Below, piece after piece: positions 32,916-44,153 of a stretch of 64,000 nt of DNA. The position numbers and the translations under genes were made by a program. A model generated the notes under the pieces. It did not search any database, was not told where the DNA came from, and saw only the letters and a program-made list of their open reading frames with translations. This DNA is from Penicillus capitatus (lineage: Eukaryota > Chlorophyta), in contig OZ287695.1 of the NCBI GenBank assembly GCA_965649825.1, positions 1,488,001 to 1,552,000 of the forward strand. The letters run 5' to 3'. The first letter of the stretch is position 1, and every line of letters begins with the position of its first letter.

Positions 32916-33830
32916 TCATTTTTCTGTAGAAGGTGTCACGTATAATGGGCTTTCTCGCAAATGCCGGCTTCTCGAACGTCGTTGGCGATCGATGAGTGAG
33001 CGCATAGGTCGTTTGCATGGAACCGAAATGACGTTCCTTCTGCCGAACAACACGTCCGTCCGTTTCTCCCTGCTCGGCGTCTCCTCGGCAGAAACGCCCT
33101 GCCGATTTTCCAAACACTCGGTCGTAGAGAAACTGCAACCACATTCACCGACCGCATTCAGAGTGACCGGAGGACGTACATCATCCTGCGGGATTGCCTC
33201 CGACGTAGGGACTTCGATCGGTGTCCCTGCTGTCTCGAGCGCCGCTTTCGCAAACTTCTGTTCTTGCTGTCGAAGCATCACACATCGAACGGTGCTATGA
33301 GATGGTGGATGGTCGACTTTGAGCTGCTCTCGCCATTGCTCTGTTCGAATGGTGTTCGAGAATTCGTCTCTGCGTCGGAAGTCGCCTGTCAAGAATCCTT
33401 TCGCCTTGTCCTTCTGCACCTCGGCGTAACGCGTTCGGTCGACGAAAGCATCTCCCTACATCGAACCGCCTTTTCTCCGACGGCATCACACAATTTCAAA
33501 GACGTCGGCGATCCATTCATGCTTCGGCGTGAAATACGTATTGGGTGTTTTGCCACTCTTTGACGATGTCGCAGTAAACTGCTTTCCTCCAAAGTTGCTC
33601 CGATCTGCTTTCTTTTCACCATAGAGCTCAGGCTGACTGCCGACCGAATACAGAGAAATGAAGCGAGTGCGATTGCAGGGTCGACGATACTCTTTCGTGC
33701 CGACGGTAATGTATGAGGCCTTGGAGAAAACCCCTTTGCCTCTGCTCAAAATCGCGGCTTCGTCTGTCCTGTTATTGTTCATGTCGGCGATCTCCTGTGA
33801 GAACGATCGACGGGTGTCATCATGACTGGA
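32916..33830 (-). CDS. Possible ciliary/microtubule-associated protein
   Basis: Two minus-strand pieces look coding. One at about 33790-33495 has SRGKGVFSKASYITVGTKEY, ELYGEKKADRSNFGGKQFTA and NTYFTPKHEWIADV. Another at about 33419-32916 has KGFLTGDFRRRDEFSNTIRT followed by EQWREQLKV and a Ser/Arg-rich tail. The repeated short turns with FGGKQF and KRDEF-like motifs resemble small axonemal microtubule-inner proteins. That is an impression rather than a family match. The 5' end lies within about 15 bases of the divergent start at 33844. Confidence 0.45.
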
Positions 33831-33843
33831 TCGACACCGACAG

Positions 33844-34943
33844 ATGCAAAGCCACGGTCCGACCACGCTCTGCAGGCGTCCGGTCGACGTTCGAGGACTG
33901 TCGTGTCCAAATCTGATAAAACAGCGCACGCGAACGCCACTCGTCTTACTAAAACCGTGCCTGCGAAGCAACCCGACGACCATCATGAAACCGTCGTTTG
34001 TCTCTCGAGCCGTCATGGCTTTCGATGCGGAAAAGCTTCAGTCGGTGACAGTGGGAGGCATTCTTGCTCAGGACATCGTGGCGTTCTGCGTCTGTTGTCT
34101 GGGGTCCTATCTCTGGATTAAGCTTTTTGGTCTATTATCGGACAGAGACGTTGTCGATGGGGTATAGCCACTTGTCCGCCGCCAGTTCACAACTGACAGA
34201 TGCCTCTCCTGTCCACAGAAAACATCCAGAAAGCTTTTGCATATTACGACCGGTCCTCTTTCCGTGATGACATGGATACTCTTCAGGTAAGCCTTCTGCC
34301 ATTGTCGCTCAGGAAGAGAATTGCGATTCGGTAGCGCCACATCCGGAGGGCAGTTGATTGCTGCTTTAGTTCCGTTGACCAATGTTCTTCGTATTGCTGC
34401 CAATGGTATTGGCTTCCTAGGAGATCAGAGTTTTGTGAAATCTATGAGTCGCGAAGGATCCAAATCTGAACTCCTCACTGGCCCTCTGTTCTATTGTCTA
34501 ACCATCTTGTTTGTCACTTCCTGCTTCTGGAGACAAAGCATCACGTCGTTCCTTGCCGTCGGAGTCATGGCCGGCGGAGATGGAATGGCAGACATCGTTG
34601 GGCGGAGATTTGGAAAAAACAAACTGCCTTACAACGAGAAGAAATCCGTGGAAGGCTCTCTTGCTTTCATCGTTTTTGGATCCCTCATGACTCTTGGGTA
34701 CACACGAATCTCCAAATCTCGGATAGAGAACACGGACTGCGTTTTAGGTTGGCAGGTTTCTTTTACTGGACTGGATTTTTGAAGTTGCATAACAGCTTTT
34801 CGTTTGTTTCGCTTCAGATTGTGTTGATCACGATGCTCTGTGCATTGGTCGAGTCGTCGCCTCTGACGTCTAAGTTTGATGATAATCTGCTTGTGCCGAC
34901 GGTTGCCATTGCTTTGAGCACATTCTTGTCGCAAGGACTATGA
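33844..34943 (+). CDS. Phytol kinase / VTE5-type polyprenol kinase
   Basis: Exons 33844-34161, 34219-34286, 34335-34697 and 34748-34943 join in frame; the introns are 48-57 nt. From ATG 33844 the protein has an Arg-rich, acid-poor N terminus that could be a transit peptide; a later ATG at 33984 is an alternative. The core has several membrane segments and the family signature: KTSRKLLHITTGPL, GVMAGGDGMADIVGRRFGKN and YNEKKSVEGSLAFIVFGS, where the Asp-rich GDGMADIVG is the CTP/phosphate site of the dolichol/phytol kinase superfamily. It would phosphorylate phytol released from chlorophyll for tocopherol synthesis. A farnesol or dolichol kinase role is the alternative. Confidence 0.88.
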
Positions 34944-35167
34944 ATGGAAAGAAACCATTGGACGAATTAAAGACAAATGAGGAAGGTTGTAAGTTGATCA
35001 TTGAGATGGGGCGCTGCTGAATTGCACAATAGAAAGGCAACTCGCACAGCAAACGACACACCCTTAGCCGAGACAAAAATAAAGAAATGTATGTTCGTGT
35101 GCGCTGCCTGAATAAACGCAGCATGCATGAACAGAGAGATGTCAGACAGAGGGACAGAATTTGACGA

Positions 35168-36554
35168 TTATGCCGAAATGGTGCTCAAGTACTGATCCGC
35201 TTTCTCTTTGCCGAGCAGCGCCTGTGCAACTTCCAGCCAAGAATCCGTTATGTAAAGAGTTTTCTGATCTGCAACAACAGCACTGTCTGATGATCGCGGT
35301 GGATGACTTTACCTGTTGCCGCTGCACTTGGTGGATGAAGCAATGCGTCGGACAGCGGCCTCAACTGAATCCCAAAGTGCTCAGCAAATAAAAGAAATGC
35401 TTTGCTTTGACCCATAACAATACCAACATCCGCCTTCGATGCCAAAACGGTGGATGCATACTCAAAACAGTGCATAACGGTGTACCATGAGAAGTGGCTG
35501 GATATCATTGTAAGAATCGCCGATGAAGACAGACCTGCGCTCGCTCTGACTGTTCGAAGACTGGCCTTCCTGCAAGAGCTTTCGCAACAGTGCTGCTTTG
35601 TCCCGGCCACTCTCCATTCGTCTACAGCAGAGATCACAGACACATCGATCGATCGATCGCAGACGCAGACGGCAGTCTCACATGGAAAGGTCGCCTGTCG
35701 ATATCTCGTCCTCGTAGAGCATTTCATTGGAGTAGATCTTGACGCGGCCTTCCAGAACGCTCGAGCCGCTAGACACATCCATCAGAAGACAGACAATCGA
35801 TGGACATGTCACTTGTCTGAGGCTACCGAGCTGTTGGGCCCGATCACTCTTTGGATCCAGTCGGCTGACCAGTTGATGCTCAGAATCATGACTTCCGCTC
35901 CAGATTCTTGCATGGCTTGAATGGTCTCTAATGCATGGATCTTTACTGGCGTCGTCGGAGCCATTTTCAGAAATTCATCGCGTTTCACGCCTGTATGGAC
36001 GAACGACACCCATATCTGACCATTTCTGCTGAAGGAGATACGCGCCTGCAAACAGCCTGTTCTCGATGCCAATCTGACTCCATTTCTGATCGACTTCTGC
36101 GCGCATGTCCAATGCCTGATCGATGTTCGCCATATTGAATTCTCCTGGAGGGAACTGCGCCAAGGTCGACATCAGTTGTTTATCGTGATCTGCCTCATAC
36201 TCCACTGTCAGTTTACCGACCAATGCCTTGCGTTCCTGTACAAATGCTGCCGCTTCCTCTGCAGATGACATTCCCTGGATGCGTGCAGGCGGAGTGTGCC
36301 GAGAGCTTTGTGTAGAAACAGCCACGATACTTTGGCAATGCCGGCGATGACCGCCCGGACCTGGACAGTCGCTGAGAGCCCTTCCGTAATGGTCTCGTCA
36401 AAATCTAGATAGACACGGTGCAAAGGCCCTGCCAGACATCGAGATATCTCAAATCTGCCGCCTTCAAAGGTATCTGACCAAAAACGGTTGCCAAAGCAAA
36501 GGTGGAGCCATTGCCATTGTCTGGATCGACTGCACCGGCAGATATCTGCTGCAT
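35168..36554 (-). CDS. HAD-superfamily phosphatase (TH2/thiamine monophosphatase-like)
   Basis: Exon 1 (36554-36479; ATG at 36578 is also possible) joins through a 50-nt intron to PLHRVYLDFDETITEG, HAD motif I with DxDxT. Later pieces give KMAPTTPVKIHALETIQAMQ, EVMILSINWSADWIQRVIG (motif II), VKIYSNEMLYEDEISTGDLS, then RSVFIGDSYNDIQPLL (motifs III/IV), ADVGIVMG and ITDSWLEVAQALLG. The combination of NWSADWI and NE-ISTGD is what I recall from the HAD half of plant TH2 and related thiamine monophosphate phosphatases. The substrate is therefore inferred. The exon between motif I and the cap (about 36208-36400) is not fully resolved. Confidence 0.78.
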
Positions 36555-36566
36555 CGTTCTACCTGC

Positions 36567-37927
36567 GTGGCAGCGCATACGTTCCAACAGCGCTTTACGG
36601 AACCCCGTTCTCACATGGGCTCGATTTCAGTCCATATGTCCAATGCGATGTGTTTTGCTGCCGTTTGCTCTGCGCAGAGGCCTTTGCAGAAAACTGCTTA
36701 CCGCGTGCAGCGTTTGAGTGACTTTGCCAGACGGCTCCGACAATGGACATCTGATCGAGACACTGTAAACAACGGCCACGCATCGTACGTCTCTTCGAGA
36801 TACGTCATGCACGGAATTTGGAGAAGGCTCTTCAAGAGAGTGCGCGCAAAGAGCGCCCTTTCAACCGGTCCTTTCTTCATTCCAGTCTATTTTTTCGTCA
36901 TTTTTGGCCGAAAGCGGTCACAGCTGACGGTCGAGTGCGTGGAACGACTGAATGCTGAAATCCAACCGACTGACCGTGAAGAAGACGATGCACTTTCGGT
37001 CTCGACCTTCTTCACCTGTTTTTCCGTTTTTCAAGAGAATTCGGATGGAACCGCCAACGAAGATCTCCTCGTTCCTCTTCTAGGCGCATCGCACACCTTC
37101 CTGCACTACATTTCTTATTCAAATCTACAGCGGATTGCAATGGAATGCCTGGAAAAAATGAATAATCACTTTGCAGAGGGGTACACATGGAACGGCGAGG
37201 ACACGATGGGGAAGTACCTCTGTCCTGGACTCGGATGGGAAGTCCGACCGGATGAGACAGGGCCAAATATCCTGACAACGACGGACATGAGTCAAATCGC
37301 TGGACTTTGGCGAACTGATCTGGAATGCAGTGACGATCCAGGACCGCTGTTGGATGTCATGGAGATGGCATGGTTCTACAAAAAAGCTGCTCGACTCGTA
37401 CATTACACAGAAGTGCATTAAACACACCGTCACTCTTTTCAGAAGAGTGAGTAATGTCGTGCCGTTTCAGGTTCATGCCAACAATGAAAGAATTGGCCTC
37501 TATCCGAAAGTTCTTGGACTGACCTTCCCGACGGTTTCTTACTGGACAAGAGAAGGAAAAATAACGCCAAGACGCGATTTGCGAAAGGGCCTGGCACGGA
37601 TCTCGACCGTGACAACAACATTTGGATTCCGTCAATTGTGTGATCACATACCGACCTCTCATTCATCTGTCCTCATCACTCTATACGCTCTGTAGTGTGC
37701 AGTGGGGACAACCGTATGCAGGATTTGCTGTTGTCGAAGGTCAGCTGTCGCAGGATATGAATTCTTTTGAAATCCTGACATTCACTCAGAGATACGAAGG
37801 GCCCCATTGTTGCCTAAGGTATACATTGCGCAGAGCTGATCGGTGTGTGACCTCTTCTGTAGATCTGTTTTTCGAAGGGTCCTCAAGTAATGCTGTAGAG
37901 CACATTGCTGTAAGAATCGAATTGTAG
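36567..37927 (+). CDS. Unrecognised gene with a long open exon
   Basis: A 284-codon frame ends at 37421; its probable in-frame ATG is at 36807 (MHGIWRRLFKRVRAKSALST). It contains PFFIPVYFFVIFGRKRSQL and MNNHFAEGYTWNGEDTMGKY. Downstream pieces with similar composition follow (37471-37545 ERIGLYPKVLGLTFPTVSYW; 37706-37810 GQPYAGFAVVEGQLSQDMNS), so the gene probably continues through two or three introns to about 37810-37925. I recognise no family. The first 240 bases overlap the 5' exon of the HAD gene on the other strand, so the true start is likely near 36807. Confidence 0.5.
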
Positions 37928-37989
37928 CCTTCGTGGCCTTTTGTCAAGTTGCTTAGTAAAGATCCGGCCATTGGCATTTCGTAAAGCCT

Positions 37990-38535
37990 CTAACGCAGAT
38001 TGTACGATGCATCCCACGGAAATCTGTGAAGCACCTCGACGTGGGGGTTTGCATTTGTCACACGTCCGGTGCCTTTCTTAGCCATATACTCCTCCAAGAC
38101 AGCTGGTTCATCCAAACGCATCACCGTGTAACGCACGGAGGCAATGGACCCTCTCTCCTCGGCCTTCCTCAGAGCATAGAGTCTACAGCAATCGCACCGT
38201 AAAAATGTATCGTATGTGCGTTCTTCTCCACACCTTCTGTTGTCCAGAGAGCGCCATGTGTGATCGACCGTGTCGTAGATGATGCGTATGGGTTCGATAT
38301 TGAGTGCCAGCGGATCGCCGTAGAGCACGAGATCGTCAATCAGGGACTTGAGTGATGTGCGTTCTCCAGTCGGCGTCGCGATGTCATTGGTAATAGAAGC
38401 GGTCGTGAATTGAATGTCTGAAGGACGGCGCGGACGCAAATGCGTTGTGGGTTTCAGTTCGCAGAACAGGCGAAACAGAACATAACAGACGATGGCGGCG
38501 AGCAAGAAAAGATTCGAAATCTCGACCAACGTCAT
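37990..38535 (-). CDS. Small membrane-anchored protein, unknown
   Basis: A single frame of 181 residues starts at ATG 38535. The N terminus MTLVEISNLFLLAAIVCYVL plus FRLFCEL is one transmembrane helix or signal anchor. The remainder is soluble and contains two Cys clusters (NRRCGEERTYDTFLRCDCCR) that could bind metal. No family is recognised. It lies tail to tail with the unrecognised + gene ending before 37930. Confidence 0.6.
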   Translation of the reverse strand: MTLVEISNLFLLAAIVCYVLFRLFCELKPTTHLRPRRPSDIQFTTASITNDIATPTGERTSLKSLIDDLVLYGDPLALNIEPIRIIYDTVDHTWRSLDNRRCGEERTYDTFLRCDCCRLYALRKAEERGSIASVRYTVMRLDEPAVLEEYMAKKGTGRVTNANPHVEVLHRFPWDASYNLR

Positions 38536-39188
38536 AAGAGAACAAACAGACGAGAGAGAACAGTGCCGTGTGCAACAACGGATATGCGACAGGGAGTGTG
38601 ACGATATGTGACGTCAGATAGATAACCATCATGTCATGGCAGACGACAGCCTCTCGAATGTGACCAACTGATCATTCAGATTCTGCGAAGCGTTTGTGTG
38701 ACGTCACACTTTTGCGGTTCAAAGAAACAGGTGGTTCTAACTGTGAAGCTCCCGCATTTTTTGTTCCTTTGCGAAATCTCGCGATTGGGAGATTGCGCAT
38801 CGGATGAAGAAGACTTCTCATAGATATGTTGCAGAGAATGAAGAATGATCAGGGTTGTTAGGGGAGATACCATTGTTTCTGTTCTTTAAGCTTGTGCCTG
38901 ATTTTAGGCAACGCTTTCCGATACACAACATTTCAATGACATCGTTGATGGGACATAAACAAGGCAATCTTCGTAACAAGCCAGTTTGATCCACCGACTT
39001 TGACACGTCCACAGAAAGAGTGACATGTGACTTAAACAGATTCTACCGCTGTCACCATAACTGTCCCCTTTCTTTCGACTATCGTCAGCACTCTAATTTC
39101 CGAAGGCATAGCCGATTGAGCGAAAAATAATGGTCATTTAGAATTGAATTCGTTCGAAGAAGTGCTCGGATGGCAAACAGCAAAACGC
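38536..39188. other. Intergenic stretch, no gene seen
   Basis: About 650 bases separate two minus-strand genes. Frames are short and not protein-like. A GACGTCACACTTTTGCGG block near 38700 and a TTAGGGGAGATACC block near 38858 are unremarkable. It presumably contains the promoter of the 37990-38535 gene and the 3' region of the hydrolase gene. Confidence 0.4.
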
Positions 39189-40283
39189 TCAAGGACGTAT
39201 CTCAAACTGCTTGATCATAGCGTTTTCAGTCTGCAAATGATCTCTTAGCTTTTTTACAGCCATGTCGTCACCATGACCATGTTGTTGGACAAACAAGGTG
39301 ATCACATGACCCAGTTCTTCAATGGCAGCCTGTTTGCTAACTGTCATTGCGTGATCAGACACCACACTTCCCATGGTCTGATCAACAGGATCTACCAGTG
39401 CAAAGTGGTTGAAATCATCAAATTCGATGTAGATACCCGATCCATCCGATTTCAGACATTCTGCGAATGTCCGTCGGACAGGTTCTGCCGCAGAGGTCCA
39501 TTTTACGCCGTATCGAGATGAAAATCTTTCGATGACACCATCACGATTGCCCACCAGAAGAAGAGTCGGCATCGAGATGACGTTTCGAGGAAAGATCTCT
39601 TGATTACCATCTCCAGGTTGAGCGTGATGAGCCCCGTAACAAAAGACTGCTGCAATCTCCGTTCTTTCCTCTGACGCCGCGTATTCAAGTGCCAGCCCTC
39701 CGCCAGTTGAATGGCCGCCAAGGAGAATACGATTCAGATCCATCATCCCAGCTAACTTACTGTTCTCGTTGTGATCGTGCAGTTTTGCGAGCGCCTTTTC
39801 CAGTGCTTTCGCCGTCGAATTGATCGCATCTTTTCTACACAAAGGCATAAGAACTGCAAAATCCTCCAGTGAAATCATAGCGTCGCAGCATACGCATACA
39901 ACCTTGGCGTCTCTGACGAGACGCTCAGCAAGCCACTGGTATCTGTTCATCTCGATAGATCCACCGACGAGAAAGATAACGACTGGATATGGTGCACCGA
40001 GTCTGTTCGGCCCTTGTTCTCCTTCCATGTCGACTGTCGCAGGATAGAATATCTTCATACGCCCCGCGTTGTAAGGAACATCGCAGTCTGGAAAGTGATA
40101 AGCGTCATACACGGCAAGCACCTCTGCCGAATCTTCATTTGTCGACATTCTTTTGAGACTTTCGAAACTACGACGTGATCGTCTCCTTATAGAACGCGCT
40201 CCTTCAATTTGTAAAGATGATCTGTATGTTCGCCGAAAAGCCGGCCACGCAGAAAGCGAAAAACAAGGAAAGACGCGCAACAT
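39189..40283 (-). CDS. Alpha/beta hydrolase (chlorophyllase/dienelactone hydrolase type)
   Basis: This single-exon frame of 364 residues begins at ATG 40283 with MLRVFPCFSLSAWPAFRRTY, an N terminus compatible with organelle targeting. The hydrolase core shows PYPVVIFLVGGSIEMNRYQW (oxyanion region), the nucleophile elbow GGHSTGGGLALEYA (Ser), LLVGNRDGVIE (Asp) and FDDFNHFALVDP (His), which gives a complete triad. The layout resembles chlorophyllase and bacterial predicted dienelactone hydrolases. With a phytol kinase about 5 kb away, a role in chlorophyll/phytol turnover is tempting but only an inference. It has no introns. Confidence 0.82.
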   Translation of the reverse strand: MLRVFPCFSLSAWPAFRRTYRSSLQIEGARSIRRRSRRSFESLKRMSTNEDSAEVLAVYDAYHFPDCDVPYNAGRMKIFYPATVDMEGEQGPNRLGAPYPVVIFLVGGSIEMNRYQWLAERLVRDAKVVCVCCDAMISLEDFAVLMPLCRKDAINSTAKALEKALAKLHDHNENSKLAGMMDLNRILLGGHSTGGGLALEYAASEERTEIAAVFCYGAHHAQPGDGNQEIFPRNVISMPTLLLVGNRDGVIERFSSRYGVKWTSAAEPVRRTFAECLKSDGSGIYIEFDDFNHFALVDPVDQTMGSVVSDHAMTVSKQAAIEELGHVITLFVQQHGHGDDMAVKKLRDHLQTENAMIKQFEIRP

Positions 40284-41173
40284 CTGATGATAGCAAGGTC
40301 GTTGGGTTTACGCGCGTCCATTTTCTTCTACATTACGATCCGACCTTCTAGATAGTCTATTCACATTGTGCTCCCACGACCAAAGAAAAGCGACTATGCC
40401 ATGTCCAAGATTCAGACCATTCCAACGAAAGCGAACGACGTTGTTAGTCCTGAGAATGGAGCGTAATAATCTCTGCATATCCTTGTCCAACAAAGCTTTT
40501 GTTATCCAGATTCCGATACAGTCAAACATTTCACGCGTATCTCCTTACCCTTAGTGATAAAACCCCCGATGAATAGTCTGTCGAGTCTTCACTCGTCAGC
40601 AACATCGAGGATATGTCGAAGCGGTTTATCCGTGCTTCATTTCTTGACAGTCCTTCGATCCATGCGACAGACAGTCGTACAAAACCCAAAGAGCGATGAC
40701 TTGCACAACAGCTGTATTGCTTCTGTGTAACGCATAGGCATCTACGTCACACAATGGAGGTACGATGCACAAAAGTAACATGCAATACAGTCAGTTAGTA
40801 GCACACGTTCCAGTGCAGAAATGCTTTTCTGATCTACATTATGTATTCCTATACGCCGTCCTCAAACTGCAAAGCGAATGTCCTCAGCAACAACCCTCAT
40901 CTCTGTCCTTCGATCCCCCAACTCGTTGCGTCGATCTCTGGTGCATATTCACACGTCTTAACATAGCCTTCCGTTAAGAGAACGTCGAGCTGTTGTCTGT
41001 GAAAGCAGTGGCGTTTCCAACGTCGACATCCGAGGCCATTAGCGACAGATATTCATTCATTCCGGACATTGAGTCGAGCCAAGCGACGATTCTAGTTCCG
41101 TCATAGCATTCCCAACTTGCCTTGTCTACCACCTTCCATAGCGAATAGAATTCGATTGATTGCTTTACGAGCA
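40284..41173. other. Intergenic stretch with short uncertain frames
   Basis: Minus-strand frames at 40308-40529 (MFDCIGIWITKALLDKDMQR) and 40974-41100 (WECYDGTRIVAWLDS) have a somewhat protein-like composition. The second could be part of a small LSm-like fold, but I cannot join it to anything. No family is supported. It includes the divergent promoters of the hydrolase and the GUCD1-type gene. Confidence 0.3.
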
Positions 41174-42008
41174 ATGACAACACTCGACCTCTGTGGTTTT
41201 TTGAGGAGTGTCTATTGGCTGGGCACTCAAGAAGCGGCAACGCATAGCCCTAAACGCATCGTACACGACGTCCCACTCGTCAAACAGACATCCAGCTGGT
41301 CTGCCTCTCTACTCTCACACAAAATCCACCCATTCTCTCATCGTCATATAGGGACTGCGGTTTGGCTTGTGTACTCATGGCCTTACGATACAGTGACGAC
41401 CAACTGACCAGTCTCGAAACCTTAGCAGAGATGTGTTCAGTAAACAGGTGCTTCACATCTGGTGTGAGAATGTGTGAGATATTCTCTACAGTATATGGAC
41501 AATTGATTTAGCATATCTGATGAAAAGACTGAACATGAGGTTCGTCTTTCTGACCAAGACAATCGGGGCAAATCCCGATTTTGCAACACTGCCTTACTAT
41601 TCCGAACAGATGCTCGAAGATCAGCTTCGAGTCAATCGGCTGTTTAACAGATCACAGTCGGAGAACATTCCAATTCTGCACCAGACCCTTCACATACGAT
41701 ACCTAAGGCGCATCTGCCTCTCTTCCTGCTGTCTTGTGATTTTACTCGTCGATGGACGGAAACTCAGAATGCTGAACGCTGATGATGTCACCTGGATTCT
41801 CTGCTGCTTGAATATCGATCTGGGAATTGGGGATGAGTTAGGGTACGAGGGTCATTATGTCATGCTGTCGGGATATGATGAACGTACAAGGCGATTTCAT
41901 ATCCATGATCCTACACAGGGGTGCTACTGGATTTCGGAGACCCTTCTGGATGCAGCGAGAGTCAGCTACGGCACAGATGAAGACACCATAATAGTCTACA
42001 TCGCTTGA
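41174..42008 (+). CDS. GUCD1: GUCD1-type (guanylyl cyclase domain-containing 1) protein
   Basis: Exons 41174-41298, 41352-41447 and 41492-42008 join in frame; the introns are 53 and 44 nt. Family landmarks are VPLVKQTSSWDCGLACVLMA, SIWTIDLAYLMKRLNMRFVF, DQLRVNRLFNRSQSENIPI, LGYEGHYVMLSGYDERTRRF and ARVSYGTDEDTIIVYIA. The WDCGLAC motif and the following His in YEGHYV suggest a C39-like cysteine-peptidase fold with catalytic Cys and His. Despite the name, cyclase activity is not established for the family. The segment around 41690-41800 (LRRICLSSCCLVILLVDGRK) is odd and may hide a mis-read junction. Confidence 0.88.
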
Positions 42009-42227
42009 TTCTTGATTCATGTCCACACAGAATGAAAATGTCGCCCGCGTCCATTCCGTTGCATTCATGTGCTGTCTGAGATTCGCGAGTGTGAGTGACT
42101 GTGTTTTAATTGAGAGTGTCATTGTGCACATCCTTCGAACGCATGATCGATTGACAGATGACCTCGTTGACTGAAACTTAGCCGTACCCCACGCCATCGA
42201 AACGAAAGGCGATTGGTGCGTTGCAGA

Positions 42228-44064
42228 ATGAGTGACAGATCAAGCGACTCCAATGACTATTCCGACGACTTTGAAGTAAAGACACATGAATTGCATGCGA
42301 CCGATGATTGACGTTCAGGAGTATCTGCCTCCTGATGTGACTATACTGTGCGCTGACGTTTCTTACGAAGAGGTGCACTTTCAGCGACAGGACGTCTTGT
42401 TGTTGATGCTTGTGCTCCAGTCTTTTGCAGCATTTCGCAGAAAGGAACTGCTGAAGGGAGAAAGTGCAGGTCTAAGAGCAGTCGATGATGCATCGGATCC
42501 ACCAAGTAACCACGTTGGTCACATCATCCCCCTATAGGCAGGAGTCAAGGGAGAGCATGCAGGTCAAGTTGACTGTAGAGTGCTTTGAAGACTTGCTCTC
42601 TAAGACCATCTTCGAAATTGAGGATACTTCACCGAACGAGCAATCTCGCCTTACGGATAAGACGGCCAAGGTGTGGGATCGCTTTAATGTCTCCACGACT
42701 CGTCCACTGTATGGCATAGAGTAATGACTGCATTTCGTTGTTGTTGGAATGGGACCAGAAAGGCAGCAGCATGTCAGAACAGCTGTCTTTTCATGTCCAA
42801 GAGAAGAGCTTTGTGTGTTTGGGCTTCGTGGCTGAAACATCGATCATCTACGCGGCATACCGAGAGATCGAGATGGATCGTTGCTTGTCCAGTAAGATGC
42901 ACAAGGAAAGGCACCGACTGAACTACAACGGTAACGGATGGATCGCAGGCGGCGTTGTGCTGTTTGGTGCGGAGAACAAGAGACTTCAAAGTCTATTGCT
43001 CTGTCCACGACCTCTCACTTGCTGCACAGCTTTTGCTAACTGGCTGCTCGGAGGTCACTTAAGCAGGCGTTTGATGAGGGCCGAATTCTGAACGAACAGG
43101 GATGGATGATGGGAGGATATCACTGTGGTCCTTGGATTCAGCCCACGCTCGAGCAGTTTGTACTCCATCCGTCACCATCACCTACGGAAGATACACAGCT
43201 TCTGTTTCTTGCATAAGCATGTTAACCGTAGAAGCACAAAACAATCAAGTCAAAACAGTGTTGTTTTTGCTGGATGCGCTGGGGGAACTAAGAATGCTGG
43301 AATACAACCCCAGTCATTCCTTGAAATCGAACATGAAAGGTAGATGTGTTGTCTGCTAGGCAACGATGATCCTTGTATGAACGTCTGTCTGTTTACCTTA
43401 GATGTGTGCCTGTACGAAACTGTAATGTCTCAAAGCATTGTCCAGGTCAGCCTCGTTCGCCATTAGCCCGTCGCCGCCAGGCAATGTCCTGTAGGGATGT
43501 GACTGCTTCGAGATCTCCGGAAACAACAAACTCCTTTACACACAGAACGGGGAAATCGGCTGCGTCCTCATAGACGTCCTGCTTCGTCCAGGAACAAAGA
43601 AACCCATTCTGCAAACATTCCATCTGGGGAGATATACAAAACCCGCTATCCTATGCATGAAGTGGGTCAACCCCAACAGCGTTCTGTGCGGTTGCTCCAA
43701 TGGCAGTCTAGCACACTATCTGCTGCACAACGATGCCATCCGCATTCACGAATGGCGCCATGTGACAAAAGGATTTGTCACCCATATTGAGATAGACCCA
43801 GAAGACAAGAACAGATTCATTGCCATCGATACACTCTCTCAGATGCATGTCGGTCGAGTGGACACTCGAGCTTCAGACTCTATCCGAAGCATGACGCTCG
43901 TCGATGATGAGAAAACAACTGGGTCACGGCAACTCGTCCTGATTGATCGCATTCCCACTTTGCTGATGGGACACATTGATGGGACAGCGCAACTGCGACA
44001 ATGGACAACACTTGCACAGAAGACTTGTCAAATCGCTCTTTTCTCGCCAAACAAGCCAAGATGA
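42228..44064 (+). CDS. WD-propeller protein, possibly dynein-2 intermediate-chain-like
   Basis: Exon 1 (42228-42275) encodes MSDRSSDSNDYSDDFE, and a 43-nt intron joins it to EYLPPDVTILCADVSYEEVH. Later pieces contain SEQLSFHVQEKSFVCLGFVA, SIIYAAYREIEMDRCLSSKM, DGRISLWSLDSAHARAVC, VLCGCSNGSLAHYLL and GFVTHIEIDPEDKNRFIAID, which look like degenerate WD blades. The acidic DYSDDFE start is like the N-terminal region of WDR60-type dynein-2 intermediate chains, but that is weak evidence. Most exon joins between 42500 and 43650 are not resolved. The gene ends at TGA 44062-44064. Confidence 0.6.
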
Positions 44065-44153
44065 CAGACACCCTTGCTGTCCAACGCGCCTTACAGAGAT
44101 GTATATAATGTATGTACGACAAACAACTTTCCTGAAGATTCCCCTGATCTCAC

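Noticed and set aside
35641-35665. GATCGATCGATCG run as a binding site or origin
   Set aside because: It lies within a short intron of the HAD gene and is a simple repeat.
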